DNA of 12,267 bases from Euperipatoides rowelli (Eukaryota > Onychophora > Udeonychophora > Euonychophora > Peripatopsidae), in NCBI GenBank assembly GCA_003024985.2, contig PXIH01S0004246.1. One strand, 5' to 3'. Shown piece after piece: positions 1-7,957 of the stretch. Within the stretch, counting starts at the first letter, position 1. Each line of letters starts with the position of its first letter. The notes under the pieces are model-generated. The model was not told the origin of the DNA. It worked only from the letters and a program-made list of their open reading frames with translations, and made no database searches. Both the position numbers and the translations under genes were made by a program.

Positions 1-1
1 A

Positions 2-1364
2 AACAACCAAGAAACAAGTTTCTTCAAGAAACTTTACTGCTTTGTATAGTGTAAAAATCAATGGCAAGGATGTAAAAATTTGTAAAACTGAATTTTTTTA
101 GCATACATGGCATTCAGAATTCAAGGTGTTTCACAAATTCCAAGAGGGTCAACCACTCCTAAATCAGATAATAGAGGCAAGAATAAAAATAGGCCTAATA
201 AAATAGATGAAAGCAATTTCAATCAGTCAGAGACCATAAAGCAAACCAAATTACCAAAGTCATTATAGTAGGTCAGTTAATGATGGAAAAACATTATTTT
301 GGGTGTGATTTATCAATATCTCACTTTTATGATGAATTTTACTTACTGTGGTGCAAAGAAAATAAGATTGATAACCCTGTTAGCCAAGATGCTTATAGAA
401 GAATTTATGTTTCCTAAGTCTGACACATGCAAAACATGTGATGAGTCTAAGATCAAAATTGAAGCATTGCAGCTGGAGGCCAAGGAGGATGAAGTAAAGA
501 CTATAGAGAATAAGTTAAAATTTCATCGTATACAGGCAAAGGCAATGCAAGATCTTCTCAAAAGTGAATCTGAGATGAAAGAACCCAAGGTATTAGTTAT
601 TAGTTTTGACTTTCAGCATCTTTACCAAAATTGACATCTGGTCCAGCATTTTATTGCCGTAAAATTTGGCTTTATAACTTTGGGGTGCATGATTGTGTTA
701 ATAATAAAGGAATATGTTTGTGTGGGGAGAAGAAACTGGGCATAGAGGTAGTGATGAGATGTGCAGTGCAGTATTAAAATTTTTAGCCACAAAACCAGAA
801 GTGGAAAAAATTGTTGTTTGTCCAGGGCAAAATAAAAATTGAGCAATGATGGCGCTATGGTTGCAGTTAATCAAAGAGAAGGCCTTAATCGAAAAGTGTC
901 AAAAAAAAAATTTCAGCAGCTCTATGCCCCCAGTTTGTGGATCAATATTATTGCAAAAGTTAACAAGAAAAACCCATTTCATGTAACTAGAATGACTCAA
1001 CTTGACATTTTAAATGTTAGTAACTTATTGCAAAATGTGACCAAAGCAAAAAAAAACAAAGTGTGGCATTCCAGTTGATTTTGCATTAGCAATTGCCTTC
1101 AAGTTTACTATTGAAAACCCATTGAGTTTGTTCATCAAGCATGCTGTGAATGAATATTTCAAGGAAGTGCAGTTTAGTAGAGTTGCAGACGAGCTGATAT
1201 CACACTGAACAAGCTTAAATCAAAGTACCCTCAACATCAACAGAAAGAAACTTCAAGATGTGAACACTCTTTTACCATACATTCCCCCAATTTACCACAG
1301 TTATTACAATGGGCTTTTACAAAATGATGAAGGTGATAATGAGAATGATGTTGAATTGATTTAG
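2..1364 (+). pseudogene. Decayed transposase-like gene of a multi-copy invertebrate family
   Basis: The three plus frames, read in turn, give one continuous protein-like text broken by stops and frameshifts. Landmarks in order: FFKKLYCFV near 20, a DNRGKNKNRPNK stretch near 165-205, a CKTCD cysteine pair near 432, VLVISFDFQ near 590, PAFYCRKIWLYNFG near 645-685, QNKN plus a TGA stop and AMMALWLQLIKEK near 828-882, NPFHVTRMTQ near 970-1000, and LLPYIPPIYHSYYNGL near 1268-1315. From memory this order matches a family of uncharacterised transposon-like proteins common in insects, cnidarians and other invertebrates (I think now called DUF7869, not certain). In that family a W-S-D-x-C-x-G-Q-N block and a G-H-[ST] to D-R-D-F block lie where this copy has deletions, so it should be inactive. 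The 5' part is cut by the window edge. The stop used as the end is TAG at 1362-1364. I found no inverted ends or target duplication. Confidence 0.72.
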
Positions 1365-1653
1365 TAGATAAATGTTCAAAAATGTTCAAATTTTAGTTAT
1401 TATTAAACATTTTGCATTTTCATGAATACCGGTAACTCTTAAGAGCAACAATGTAACAAGCAACAAAAATTTCTGTTAATGAAAAAAGAAACACTTAAAT
1501 TTGAATACCAAAAAAACTTTTCATACATGTAGGCTAAATGACAGAATAGAGAGATAACATATTCATCTTTATTGTAATGTAATATGAACAATAATAAACT
1601 AATCATTTAGATGACATACAACTTGTTTGAAGCATAGAAAATCAAGAGTTCTT
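1365..1653. other. AT-rich gap, no gene seen
   Basis: This stretch has no ORF of note and no RNA gene. It may hold the 3' flank of the decayed transposase-like element, but no terminal repeat matching any upstream sequence is visible. Confidence 0.5.
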
Positions 1654-2127
1654 CAGTGGTGGGCTGATTAGCTTGGCTGGTCGGCGATTACAGATGGGGG
1701 CCCCCAATTCCCCCACCCTAATTTTTTTTAAAAATATTTTTAAAGTGTTTTTATCTAGAGACAACACACAATTCAAAATTAAGCTATCTTTGATTTTTGT
1801 ATAAACCTTTGTATTTTCTGTTCATGTACAGTACATATAACCATCACACACTAAATTGAAAGTTTAAAATAAACCATTCACAGTATAAATAATGAAGTCA
1901 CTGGTAACTGTACCAGTAACCACAATTATTATATAATCACCTTATTTAATATAAAAAAAGCCAGTTATAGTTGTATGCACAACGGAAATAATCTTTATAG
2001 CAATTCTCACCGCTATATTTGGCTATTCGCGCATCTCCTTTTAGATCACCTAAATCTCCCCGTGTTATGAATCAAGGGGAGACATCTCCCCTACAAAAAA
2101 AAAATTTCCCTCCTAGCGTGAGCCCTG
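1654..2127. repeat. Probable mobile-element debris with G/C-rich ends
   Basis: Two G/C-rich patches stand out from AT-rich surroundings. The first, near 1654-1725, starts CAGTGGTGGG and contains the 12-bp palindrome TGGGGGCCCCCA (1695-1706). The second, near 2040-2127, contains the perfect inverted repeat AGGGGAGA-CA-TCTCCCCT (2075-2092) and ends GAGCCCTG. Such C/G-rich edges beginning CAG and ending CTG resemble hAT-type element ends. However, the 8 bases outside the two edges (GAGTTCTT and AGAAGATT) do not match, so the edges may belong to two different or truncated elements. No coding potential is seen between them. Confidence 0.3.
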
Positions 2128-2474
2128 AGAAGATTTATACATACAATATTTAAACAAATAATTCAATCTGCATTCCATGGAAAAAGTTTTAATTTTAATT
2201 TATTTGAATATAGGCTTACTGCTAGATTGAAAGGATGAATTATAAAACATTAATAAAATAAATAATAGCTCAATGTTTCTTATAATTATTTATTTTTATT
2301 TTATTAAAAACAAGTTCAATTCATTATTAATTTAATAACCATATTAGCGTTTGTTTCAGCACTCAGTCCCTCTACCATTCATCCTGGGTCAATAAATTTT
2401 CACAGTTTTCATTAATTTAATGCTAAATAATAAAAAATATAGTCTATATTTTATTATTTTAATGTACCATACAG

Positions 2475-2680
2475 CAGGGCACCCACATCCTAATCAGGGC
2501 CCCCGGAACTTGAAATCCTGGCAGGGCCTGGTACCGATACCATATATATATTTTTTTTGGGGGGAGGGGGCTGTTGGAACAATTTTTTAGGTTTTACAAG
2601 GCTAAATTTTTCTGGGGTGCTCATTACACGGCACCCCAGGACTACAGCCAAAACCAACGCCCTCCCTTGTAAGGGCCCTG
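2475..2680. mobile_element. 206-bp nonautonomous hAT-type element (MITE)
   Basis: The element begins CAGGGCACCC and ends AAGGGCCCTG, so its termini share the short inverted repeat CAGGGC. It sits between near-identical 8-bp duplications. The terminal CAGGG and the 8-bp duplication together fit hAT-type nonautonomous elements. Its G/C content is far above its surroundings. It carries a perfect 9-bp hairpin near the right end and a G-rich run (GGGGGGAGGGGG) near 2559-2570 after a TA/T stretch. It has no coding capacity: the one small minus-strand ORF across it is incidental. The left end holds two more CAGGGC(C)-like words (near 2496 and 2521), which may be subterminal binding repeats. Confidence 0.72.
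2612..2639. repeat. Perfect 9-bp hairpin inside the MITE
   Basis: CTGGGGTGC (2612-2620) and GCACCCCAG (2631-2639) are exact reverse complements around a 10-base loop. The GCACCC arm also resembles the element's own left tip (GGGCACCC). This could be a copy of the terminal sequence used as a subterminal binding site. Confidence 0.75.
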
Positions 2681-2688
2681 CCATACAA

Positions 2689-3185
2689 TTACAAAAGATT
2701 CCCTATATCAATGGGTAAATTATTGATATTAATTTGCTATTGAGCATAATAAAACAGTAAAATGGATTTGATTTTACAAATGTAACAGCGTCAAATGTAA
2801 CATTTTAACTATTTTCGTAAATTTATTAGTTAAAGTATCCTATAATTGTTTATGTTTGTCAAATTTATTATATTTGTTAAGTAGTAAGCTATCATTTGTA
2901 ATATCCATGTTTTGGATGTTTGTAAAAATGAAATCGTAAATAAAATACATATTTGTTATTAAAATGACTCACATTTTTTTACATTATACCAATTTATTTT
3001 AATAAAAATAAGAGACTCAAAAATGATTTTTTGGCCTAAGAGTCAAAAAAAATCTACTACACCCCCGTCTAGTGGCTACTATTCAAAACTTATTGTATAT
3101 AAAATAATAGTAATCATTGGTAAGGCCTGACTGTTCTTATTGGAGGTTGACTAACATATGATGTTGGACTTATAGACCAATTATG
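2689..3185. other. AT-rich gap, no gene seen
   Basis: Very AT-rich with many homopolymer runs. No ORF, RNA gene or element end could be supported. Confidence 0.5.
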
Positions 3186-3477
3186 TACAGTATTTGTGCA
3201 TGATACAGTATGTACTTAATGTATTCATCAGGGAGCATCTATTAAAACGTATTAACATAAATACAGAAAAATCTGTTTGGAGAGTATTTTTGATGGAGCT
3301 GCAACATGAAAGTAAAGGTCTTCAGGCAATTTTAAGAACAGAATCTCCAAATTAGAAAGGATGTATTTGATTATAATATACAGTATATAGTTCAATTAGG
3401 AATGTGCTTGCTAAGAGCCTATAATCAATTGGTTAATTGAAAATTTGAAATCATTTTTCTATATACAGTATACAGTA
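3186..3477. repeat. Cluster of five TACAGTA words
   Basis: TACAGTA occurs at 3186-3192, 3204-3210, 3379-3385, 3464-3470 and 3471-3477, the last two in direct tandem. Each is usually embedded in a near-palindromic ATACAGTAT context. No gene is associated. A 51-codon ORF at 3200-3355 passes through the cluster but resembles nothing I know. Confidence 0.55.
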
Positions 3478-3656
3478 TATTATTTTTATTTTATTAGATC
3501 ATCTCGTTACCGAAAGTTTAGTAGACTGTAGACGGGCATAACTTAGACCCACTACAGCCCATTTCAGTTTAATTTTTATATTTCTGTCTTTATAGATTTA
3601 TTCGTCAACAACCAAAGTACATCATATTCAAAGAACTCGTTTGGAATATCTACATT

Positions 3657-3688
3657 GGCATCTGCGTAATTCGAGTTACGCAGATACC
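3657..3688. repeat. Strong hairpin with 13-bp arms
   Basis: GGCATCTGCGTAA (3657-3669) and TTACGCAGATACC (3676-3688) pair at 12 of 13 positions around the 6-base loop TTCGAG. The inner 10 bp are perfect. It is unusually G/C-rich for this region. Confidence 0.8.
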
Positions 3689-3805
3689 AATCTACAGAAT
3701 ACTGGGTAGGATGTTTTTATTGCTTATAATTACCGTTAGCATTTTTTTAACAAATGCTTGTCTAGTTCTTCTAATCACTTTACAACTACACATGAAAATC
3801 CAACA

Positions 3806-3815
3806 GTCAGTTCAT
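3806..3815. repeat. Left copy of the 10-bp target duplication
   Basis: GTCAGTTCAT lies directly before the GGATGGAAA terminus and is identical to 5475-5484. No shorter duplication fits: shifting to 8 bp breaks the match. Confidence 0.85.
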
Positions 3816-3876
3816 GGATGGAAACTAGTCATGGGACTAAAATTACTGACTTACTGACTTTATGATTTAAAAAAAA

Positions 3877-3890
3877 CTGACTTTACTGAC
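3877..3890. repeat. Subterminal repeat CTGACTTTACTGAC, left copy
   Basis: This 14-bp word is identical to 5449-5462 near the other end, and in the same orientation. A related ATTACTGACTTACTGACTTT stretch lies just outside it at 3842-3861. Repeated short words near both ends are typical transposase-binding sites. Confidence 0.6.
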
Positions 3891-4179
3891 TTGTATATTA
3901 GAAAAAAAATTGCTTTTTTTTTAATTTGACCTCAACCATCCACATAGCCAGGCAACTTGCACCACTTTATTGTTTTAATTAGAATTTATAATAGGTATAA
4001 AAGCATTACAAAATAATAATAAAAATCACCCAAAAAAAATCATCTAACTTCCATTATAAGTGGTACCTATTCAATGCAGTACTAACTTACATCAAGAAAG
4101 GTATAAAAATACACCAGTAGGCTCTATAAGTTTTGATTTACATTGTTGACAATATTTAGTTATCAAACCTCAAAAAATG

Positions 4180-5340
4180 TTATAAAACTGCTCTTTTGCT
4201 TATCAACTGTTTTCTGTACTTTTCTACATCTTTTAAGCACTTGTTTGCATCATCAACAGCCATTATTTTCTCGTTTACATCCTTTTTCAGTTTTTTTCAG
4301 CGTCTCTTCACCTTGTTCAATGTTTACCTTTACTTTTCAAATTGTTTTTTTAATACTTTTTTCCCAGTAATTTCTCATTTCCCTTTTCTTCTTGTTTCTT
4401 CAGTGATTCCTCAGCCTTTATCTTTTGATCTTCACAGTATTGTCTGTATCTCACAATGGCAGAGTGTGCGGAAAGAAGAGATTCCTCAGTGACGGGTACA
4501 AATAAAGCCTTCCCCTCAAAGTTGCTCATGAGACCATCTTTTACAGTCAAATGGCCATCCAATATTCTTCAAGTTAACTTTGGGGCAGTTTTCATCCAAT
4601 ACATTCCCCTTTCAACATCCGCATTCCAATGTGAAAGTGCAAGTGTAGCTTTCACAATTTTCGTAACTGTAGGGTATTTATTTTCCTGATATAGATTTAT
4701 GTCTTCCCAAAAAACTGACTCCAGATCATGTCCACCCATTTTTTACCACTGCCTGGATTTTCTTCTTTGAGCTTCAACGGTTTCCACTCATCAATGAGAG
4801 CAAGTTCACTCTACTCAACTGGAAGGAATGCAGCTAATTTCACAATGTCTTTTGATGATACTTATTTGCCCTATTTTCCAGATGCAAGCACCAAAGATAC
4901 CAAAACACAGACTTGTCCAAAGAAAGCTTTTCCAAAAGATAGTTACGAGTAGCAACATTATGATTCCTGGATTGCATAAAATAATGTAAACTTTGTTTTT
5001 CACTTAACTTATTGAGAACTTCACTTTCTCTACTCTCAAACACTATGTTTTTCAAAGACAAGTAGGCCTTTGACATCACTAAATGCTTCTAGACTCAACG
5101 GAGCAGCACTTACAAAAAATTGCTGCATATGTGTTCTGATAATGTTTTTCAGCTCATTATGGAATAAATGAACTAAGGGATCTCTTTTCTGAAAGAAACC
5201 AGTGAATCATGTAAAGGTTCGAGCACTTTGTACAAGCAAACATAGCCTTTGTCTTTACTACCACCAAGGCTGAGTTCATTACATACATACATTTCAGTGA
5301 GGAAGTTGAATGCAGAAAACACAATGTAAACGTTTTTCTG
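4180..5340 (-). pseudogene. hAT-like transposase, broken C-terminal part with coiled-coil tail
   Basis: On the minus strand, several frames join into one protein-like text. From 5' to 3' it has a hydrophobic segment QKNVYIVFSAFNFLTEM (from 5340), PLVHLFHNELKNIIR near 5175, a RNYLLEKLSLDKS stretch near 4945, IDEWKPLKLKEENPGSG near 4770, then TVTKIVKATLALSHWNADV near 4660-4605. The last corresponds to the hAT dimerisation core, where related proteins have L-S-H-G-N-A-D-V-E-R-G-F-S. After it come LTVKDGLMSNFEGKALFVPV (4550-4490) and a Lys/Glu-rich coiled coil of about 100 residues ending at TAA (4180-4182). At least four frameshifts and several stops make it nonfunctional. The N-terminal zinc finger and most of the catalytic RNase H-like fold are absent. 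In other animals this family is multi-copy and mostly uncharacterised (my recollection). Small ORFs on the opposite strand here are shadows. Confidence 0.75.
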
Positions 5341-5448
5341 ATTGCATACACTTTAAAAAGGGAAAGGAAATAAAAAAAGATAGACAAAAACAGACTTTAC
5401 TGTCCAAAATTGAAAAATACAGACTAAAACTGACAAACCTCTAAAATA

Positions 5449-5462
5449 CTGACTTTACTGAC
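5449..5462. repeat. Subterminal repeat CTGACTTTACTGAC, right copy
   Basis: Identical to 3877-3890. A variant CAGACTTTACTGTC (12 of 14) lies at 5391-5404. All copies point the same way on the plus strand, so they are direct repeats rather than part of the inverted ends. Confidence 0.6.
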
Positions 5463-5474
5463 CATTTTCCATCC

Positions 5475-5484
5475 GTCAGTTCAT
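5475..5484. repeat. Right copy of the 10-bp target duplication
   Basis: GTCAGTTCAT, identical to 3806-3815, directly follows the TTTCCATCC terminus. Confidence 0.85.
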
Positions 5485-5992
5485 CGTATAACAAGCCATT
5501 GCTACTAGCCAAGCAATGTGAGTTTGTTATAATATACACATACTTAATGTTAGGCTCATGTCATTAATCTAGTAATATGAGATGCTATGCTTTTTGCATA
5601 CAATCTCAAGACATTTAGTTTGCTCCCAAAAACGGCCGTATTTTTTTTCCAATTCTTTTAAAAGAACTGAACACTGGAAAAGGATTTGAAATGTGAGAAA
5701 GGAAAGAACAAGTTGAGACGATTACAAAAACTTGGCATAACTAGATAGATTAGCATTTAGCAAAGATTGAGCATGCCTAGGAATACTTCACTGTTATGAT
5801 GAAGACGATAGGCTAGTCAGTCTAACCTTCTAGAAACATTCCACACTACCGTATTGCCTAAGGTAAAGAAATTGATTCAACAACTGAAGTGATGCTGAAA
5901 AAAAAAATGGAAAATGGACAAAATTTGAAACTATTGTAGCTTCATTTACCTACCATATAGGCTAAGTTTAAACTTACAACTCCTATGTCAAA
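5485..5992. other. Gap, no gene seen
   Basis: No ORF, RNA gene or repeat could be supported. The region may contain the degraded upstream part of the following hAT-type pseudogene, but I could not read any of it. Confidence 0.45.
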
Positions 5993-6584
5993 ATGCCTAC
6001 AAATCAAGGGAATTTATCAACAGCCGGCAATCACATAACTAGCCTTAGGAATAATATTAGTGAGCATTCCAATAAATTTATAGAAATTTATCAAAATGCT
6101 AAGGAGTTAGCAGCAATGATGATAGAAGAAAAACCAAGAATTTAGATAATGTGGAGATTGAAGAGGAATTTCCCAAGAAAAGGTAACACAAAAGAAAACT
6201 TATGGCAGACGGAAATCCTGATGAACCTTGAATTTTGACTCTATACCAAAATACCATATCAATGTTTACAGAGTAATAATTGACACTCTACAAACAACAC
6301 TGCAATCTTTAAAGATTTGAAAATAATTCAGGTCCAAAGCAGTTTTGTGATATAAATAATGCAAAATAGATATCACAAACGGACAACTTAAAATAATTTG
6401 CAGATTTAGCTCAATTAGATACCAATCAGAGCACTCAAGTTTTGCATTATCATTTAAGAGTTTTATTCTATTACTTGAAGATGTAGCAGCTGATATTTTA
6501 AGTATTTCTGATCAAAACTACATTACTAATAATATCCATTATGCTGCAAGCAATGTCTATCTTGTGCATTCAGCTACTGTATAA
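5993..6584 (+). pseudogene. hAT transposase fragment, zinc-finger MYM/TTF type
   Basis: An ATG ORF of 50 codons (5993-6145) is followed in other frames by text that continues it. Landmarks: NAKELAAMMIEEKPR near 6095-6140, VEIEEEFPKKR then HKRKLMADGNPDEP near 6155-6230, KYHINVYRVIIDTLQTTLQS near 6245-6310, QFCDINNAK near 6340, FADLAQLDTNQ near 6400, and a 51-codon open run SSFALSFKSFILLLEDVAADI onward ending at TAA (6582-6584). The order fits the middle of hAT transposases of the kind annotated as zinc-finger MYM-type or TTF-type proteins: an A-x-E-[IL]-A helix, a basic K-R-x-x-K-R-K linker, then a [FY]-x-[IV]-N-V-[FY]-x-V-I-I-D segment. The catalytic core upstream and the C-terminal A-S-x-E-R-x-F-S region are not found. 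Multiple stops and shifts make it nonfunctional. The first ATG is probably internal. Confidence 0.55.
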
Positions 6585-6911
6585 AATGTCTGATCTTTGG
6601 GTGCATATAACCCAATAGGATTACTTGGATATCATTGACCACAATTCACAACATACAATTTGTTAATCCTCTCAACAAGTGAATATAGGTTAGCCTATTA
6701 TTTTCTCCAAATAGAGTGCAAATTGATAAACTATACTTTTATAGGGTATAATATCTACATACATTTTTTTTAAATAGCTTACTTTTTTCTTCAATAACAT
6801 GCCTAATCTTTTATTGGGCCTACTTTGAAATTAGGCCTACTTTTAATTTTAGTAACAATATTGTATAGTGTCTGGATATATCAGACTCAACAAAATTCTT
6901 TAGCCCAAAAA
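6585..6911. other. AT-rich gap, no gene seen
   Basis: No recognised coding text follows the hAT fragment. One copy of the 8-mer TAGGCCTA lies at 6832-6839. Confidence 0.45.
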
Positions 6912-6962
6912 CAGCCAATCAGAGGTCGGCATGCAGATAAAATGCAAGCCTCCGATTGGCTG
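6912..6962. repeat. Inverted repeat with opposed CCAAT boxes
   Basis: CAGCCAATCAGAGG (6912-6925) pairs with CCTCCGATTGGCTG (6949-6962) at 13 of 14 positions. Pairing continues inwards with GGCATGCA and TGCAAGCC (7 of 8) after a small bulge, leaving the loop GATAAAA. Each arm carries a CCAAT box, one on each strand. It could be the fold-back core or end of a small element, or a bidirectional promoter-like module. No gene beside it supports a promoter. Confidence 0.7.
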
Positions 6963-7001
6963 CTATTTTATTTATTACTTATTTTAATATCCAAAGTCGG
7001 A

Positions 7002-7107
7002 GTTAGGGTAGGTTACAGTTGTGGTTAGATATCCATTCATTTGCTATTATATTCATGTTGGACATATGGTCAGGGTACGGTTAAGGGTTAGAGATCCTTT
7101 ATTTGGC
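7002..7107 (+). repeat. Diverged tandem pair with telomere-like GTTAGGG words
   Basis: Two copies can be aligned. The first (about 7002-7045) has GTTAGGGTAGGTTACAG, then GGTTAGATATCCATTCATTTGCT. The second (about 7069-7107) has GGTCAGGGTACGGTTAAGGG, then TTAGAGATCCTTTATTTGGCT. Both combine TTAGGG-like words with a following GATCC/ATCC-TTTG tail. It is probably an old local duplication or part of a dispersed repeat, not a telomere. Confidence 0.5.
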
Positions 7108-7450
7108 TGAAGTGTTTTGTTGAGTCTGAGAACCAGACAGTCAATACTGCAGGATATTCCCTACAAAATTTTATATTGTCTGCTCTCTCCATTTATCTTT
7201 TGCAATTTGATACATTTCCCACCAAAAAAAAATATATTGTCTGCAGTTTCTTTTTAGAGTTATATATGCTGGAAACAATGCTGAAACCGGCACAGACCTT
7301 TATATAATGGTTTACTGTGGCAGGGTAGTTTGCAAAACATGAAGCCATGTGTTTTAGAATTATACTTTTTCAATGGAAACTATCTTCTAACAGAATTGAA
7401 AATGTGAGCAGCATTCCTTACACATACTTTGAGGACAGTATTTATCATCT
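7108..7450. other. Gap, no gene seen
   Basis: AT-rich sequence without recognised coding text, RNA genes or clear repeats. Confidence 0.45.
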
Positions 7451-7471
7451 TTATTATTATTATTATTATTA
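7451..7471 (+). repeat. (TTA)7 microsatellite
   Basis: Seven uninterrupted TTA units. Confidence 0.9.
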
Positions 7472-7957
7472 GTATTTATTTGTAAATAAAACATAACTTA
7501 AGTGTAATACAATGAAAATATAATTTGATTGTTGCCTCTTATGAACAATAGCAACTAAGACATCAGGTTATAGCCCAATAGGATGTTAGCACTGATTTAC
7601 ATTACTTCCAAATAATATAAATGATTTAAAAAAAAGATAAAATTAAAAAAAAAGTCAATGACTGTAGATCACATCATTAAACACCGCATCTTGAAAGTAA
7701 TCCCACCCAGGTGAAAACTTTGAGACATGACAATATAATAAATTAAAACAATTTTAAAACTGTTCAATCAATTAAGTTCATGAGCCTTCAAACTTTAATC
7801 CAAAATATAACCAAGAATGAAAGTATGTTAACGATGAGGTAGGCTATTACTCTTCAAAACTCCAATATTTGAACGTATTTTAACGTTCTTGAAGAGAACA
7901 ATCCACTGTAATCCACAACATTAGAGAAATAATAAGAAATAATAAGTTGTAAAGAGA
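7472..7957. other. AT-rich gap, no gene seen
   Basis: No gene or element is recognised. A short inverted repeat, GAACGT-ATTTTA-ACGTTC, lies near 7873-7890. Confidence 0.45.

Larger units (their letters stand above)
2467..2688. repeat. 8-bp target duplication flanking the 2475-2680 element
   Basis: CCATACAG at 2467-2474 and CCATACAA at 2681-2688 match at 7 of 8 bases and lie directly outside the element ends. An 8-bp duplication is the rule for hAT superfamily insertions. Confidence 0.75.
3478..3815. other. Gap between repeats; open frame judged to be chance
   Basis: One plus frame stays open from about 3573 into the next element, and a splice-acceptor-like TTTCTGTCTTTATAG ends at 3595. No protein family is recognised. 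An open run of this length is expected about once by chance in a window this AT-rich, so no gene is called. Confidence 0.4.
3816..5474 (-). mobile_element. 1,659-bp hAT-like DNA transposon with GGATGG ends
   Basis: Both ends begin GGATGGAAA. Reading inwards, the two termini match at 14 of 16 positions (GGATGGAAAcTaGTCA against GGATGGAAAaTgGTCA). A perfect 10-bp duplication, GTCAGTTCAT, flanks them, so the borders are precise. Inside, the minus strand carries the broken C-terminal half of a hAT-like transposase, and the element's 5' coding part is missing, so this is an internally deleted copy. The subterminal regions hold repeated CTGACTTTACTGAC words. Classical hAT elements end in CAG-type repeats and duplicate 8 bp; neither holds here. 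It may be a divergent hAT-like branch, or the ends may belong to another superfamily (Mutator-like elements duplicate about 9-10 bp). Confidence 0.82.

Noticed and set aside
622-846. Minus-strand ORF of 74 codons
   Set aside because: It is antisense to the plus-strand transposase-like text in the same region.
1646-2135. Pairing the CAG at 1654 with the CTG ending at 2127 as one hAT-type element
   Set aside because: Flanking 8-mers GAGTTCTT and AGAAGATT do not match and the inner terminal sequences diverge after a few bases.
2490-2684. Minus-strand ORF of 64 codons, Pro/Lys-rich
   Set aside because: It lies inside the 206-bp nonautonomous element. Its Pro and Lys runs come from the G/C- and A-rich tracts.
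3200-3355. ATG ORF of 51 codons (ends LRTESPN)
   Set aside because: No recognised similarity, short, and it overlaps the TACAGTA repeat cluster. Length is compatible with chance.
3573-3863. Long plus-strand open frame with hydrophobic stretches and a splice-acceptor-like sequence before it
   Set aside because: It resembles no protein, two frames are partly open at once, it runs into the transposon end, and a run of this length is expected about once by chance in DNA this AT-rich.
4143-4952. Several plus-strand ORFs of 70-98 codons, rich in Phe, Leu and Ser
   Set aside because: They are antisense shadows of the minus-strand hAT-like coding region and its coiled-coil tail.
4815-5387. Minus-strand ORFs near 4815-5003 and 5157-5387
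   Set aside because: Wrong frames: the adjacent minus frames carry the hAT-like text.
6825-7028. 67-codon ORF with a hydrophobic start, signal-peptide-like
   Set aside because: It begins with TTG, runs straight through the CCAAT hairpin and the telomere-like unit, and matches nothing known.
7002-7100. True telomere repeat array
   Set aside because: Only isolated, degenerate TTAGGG-like words are present, not a tandem array.
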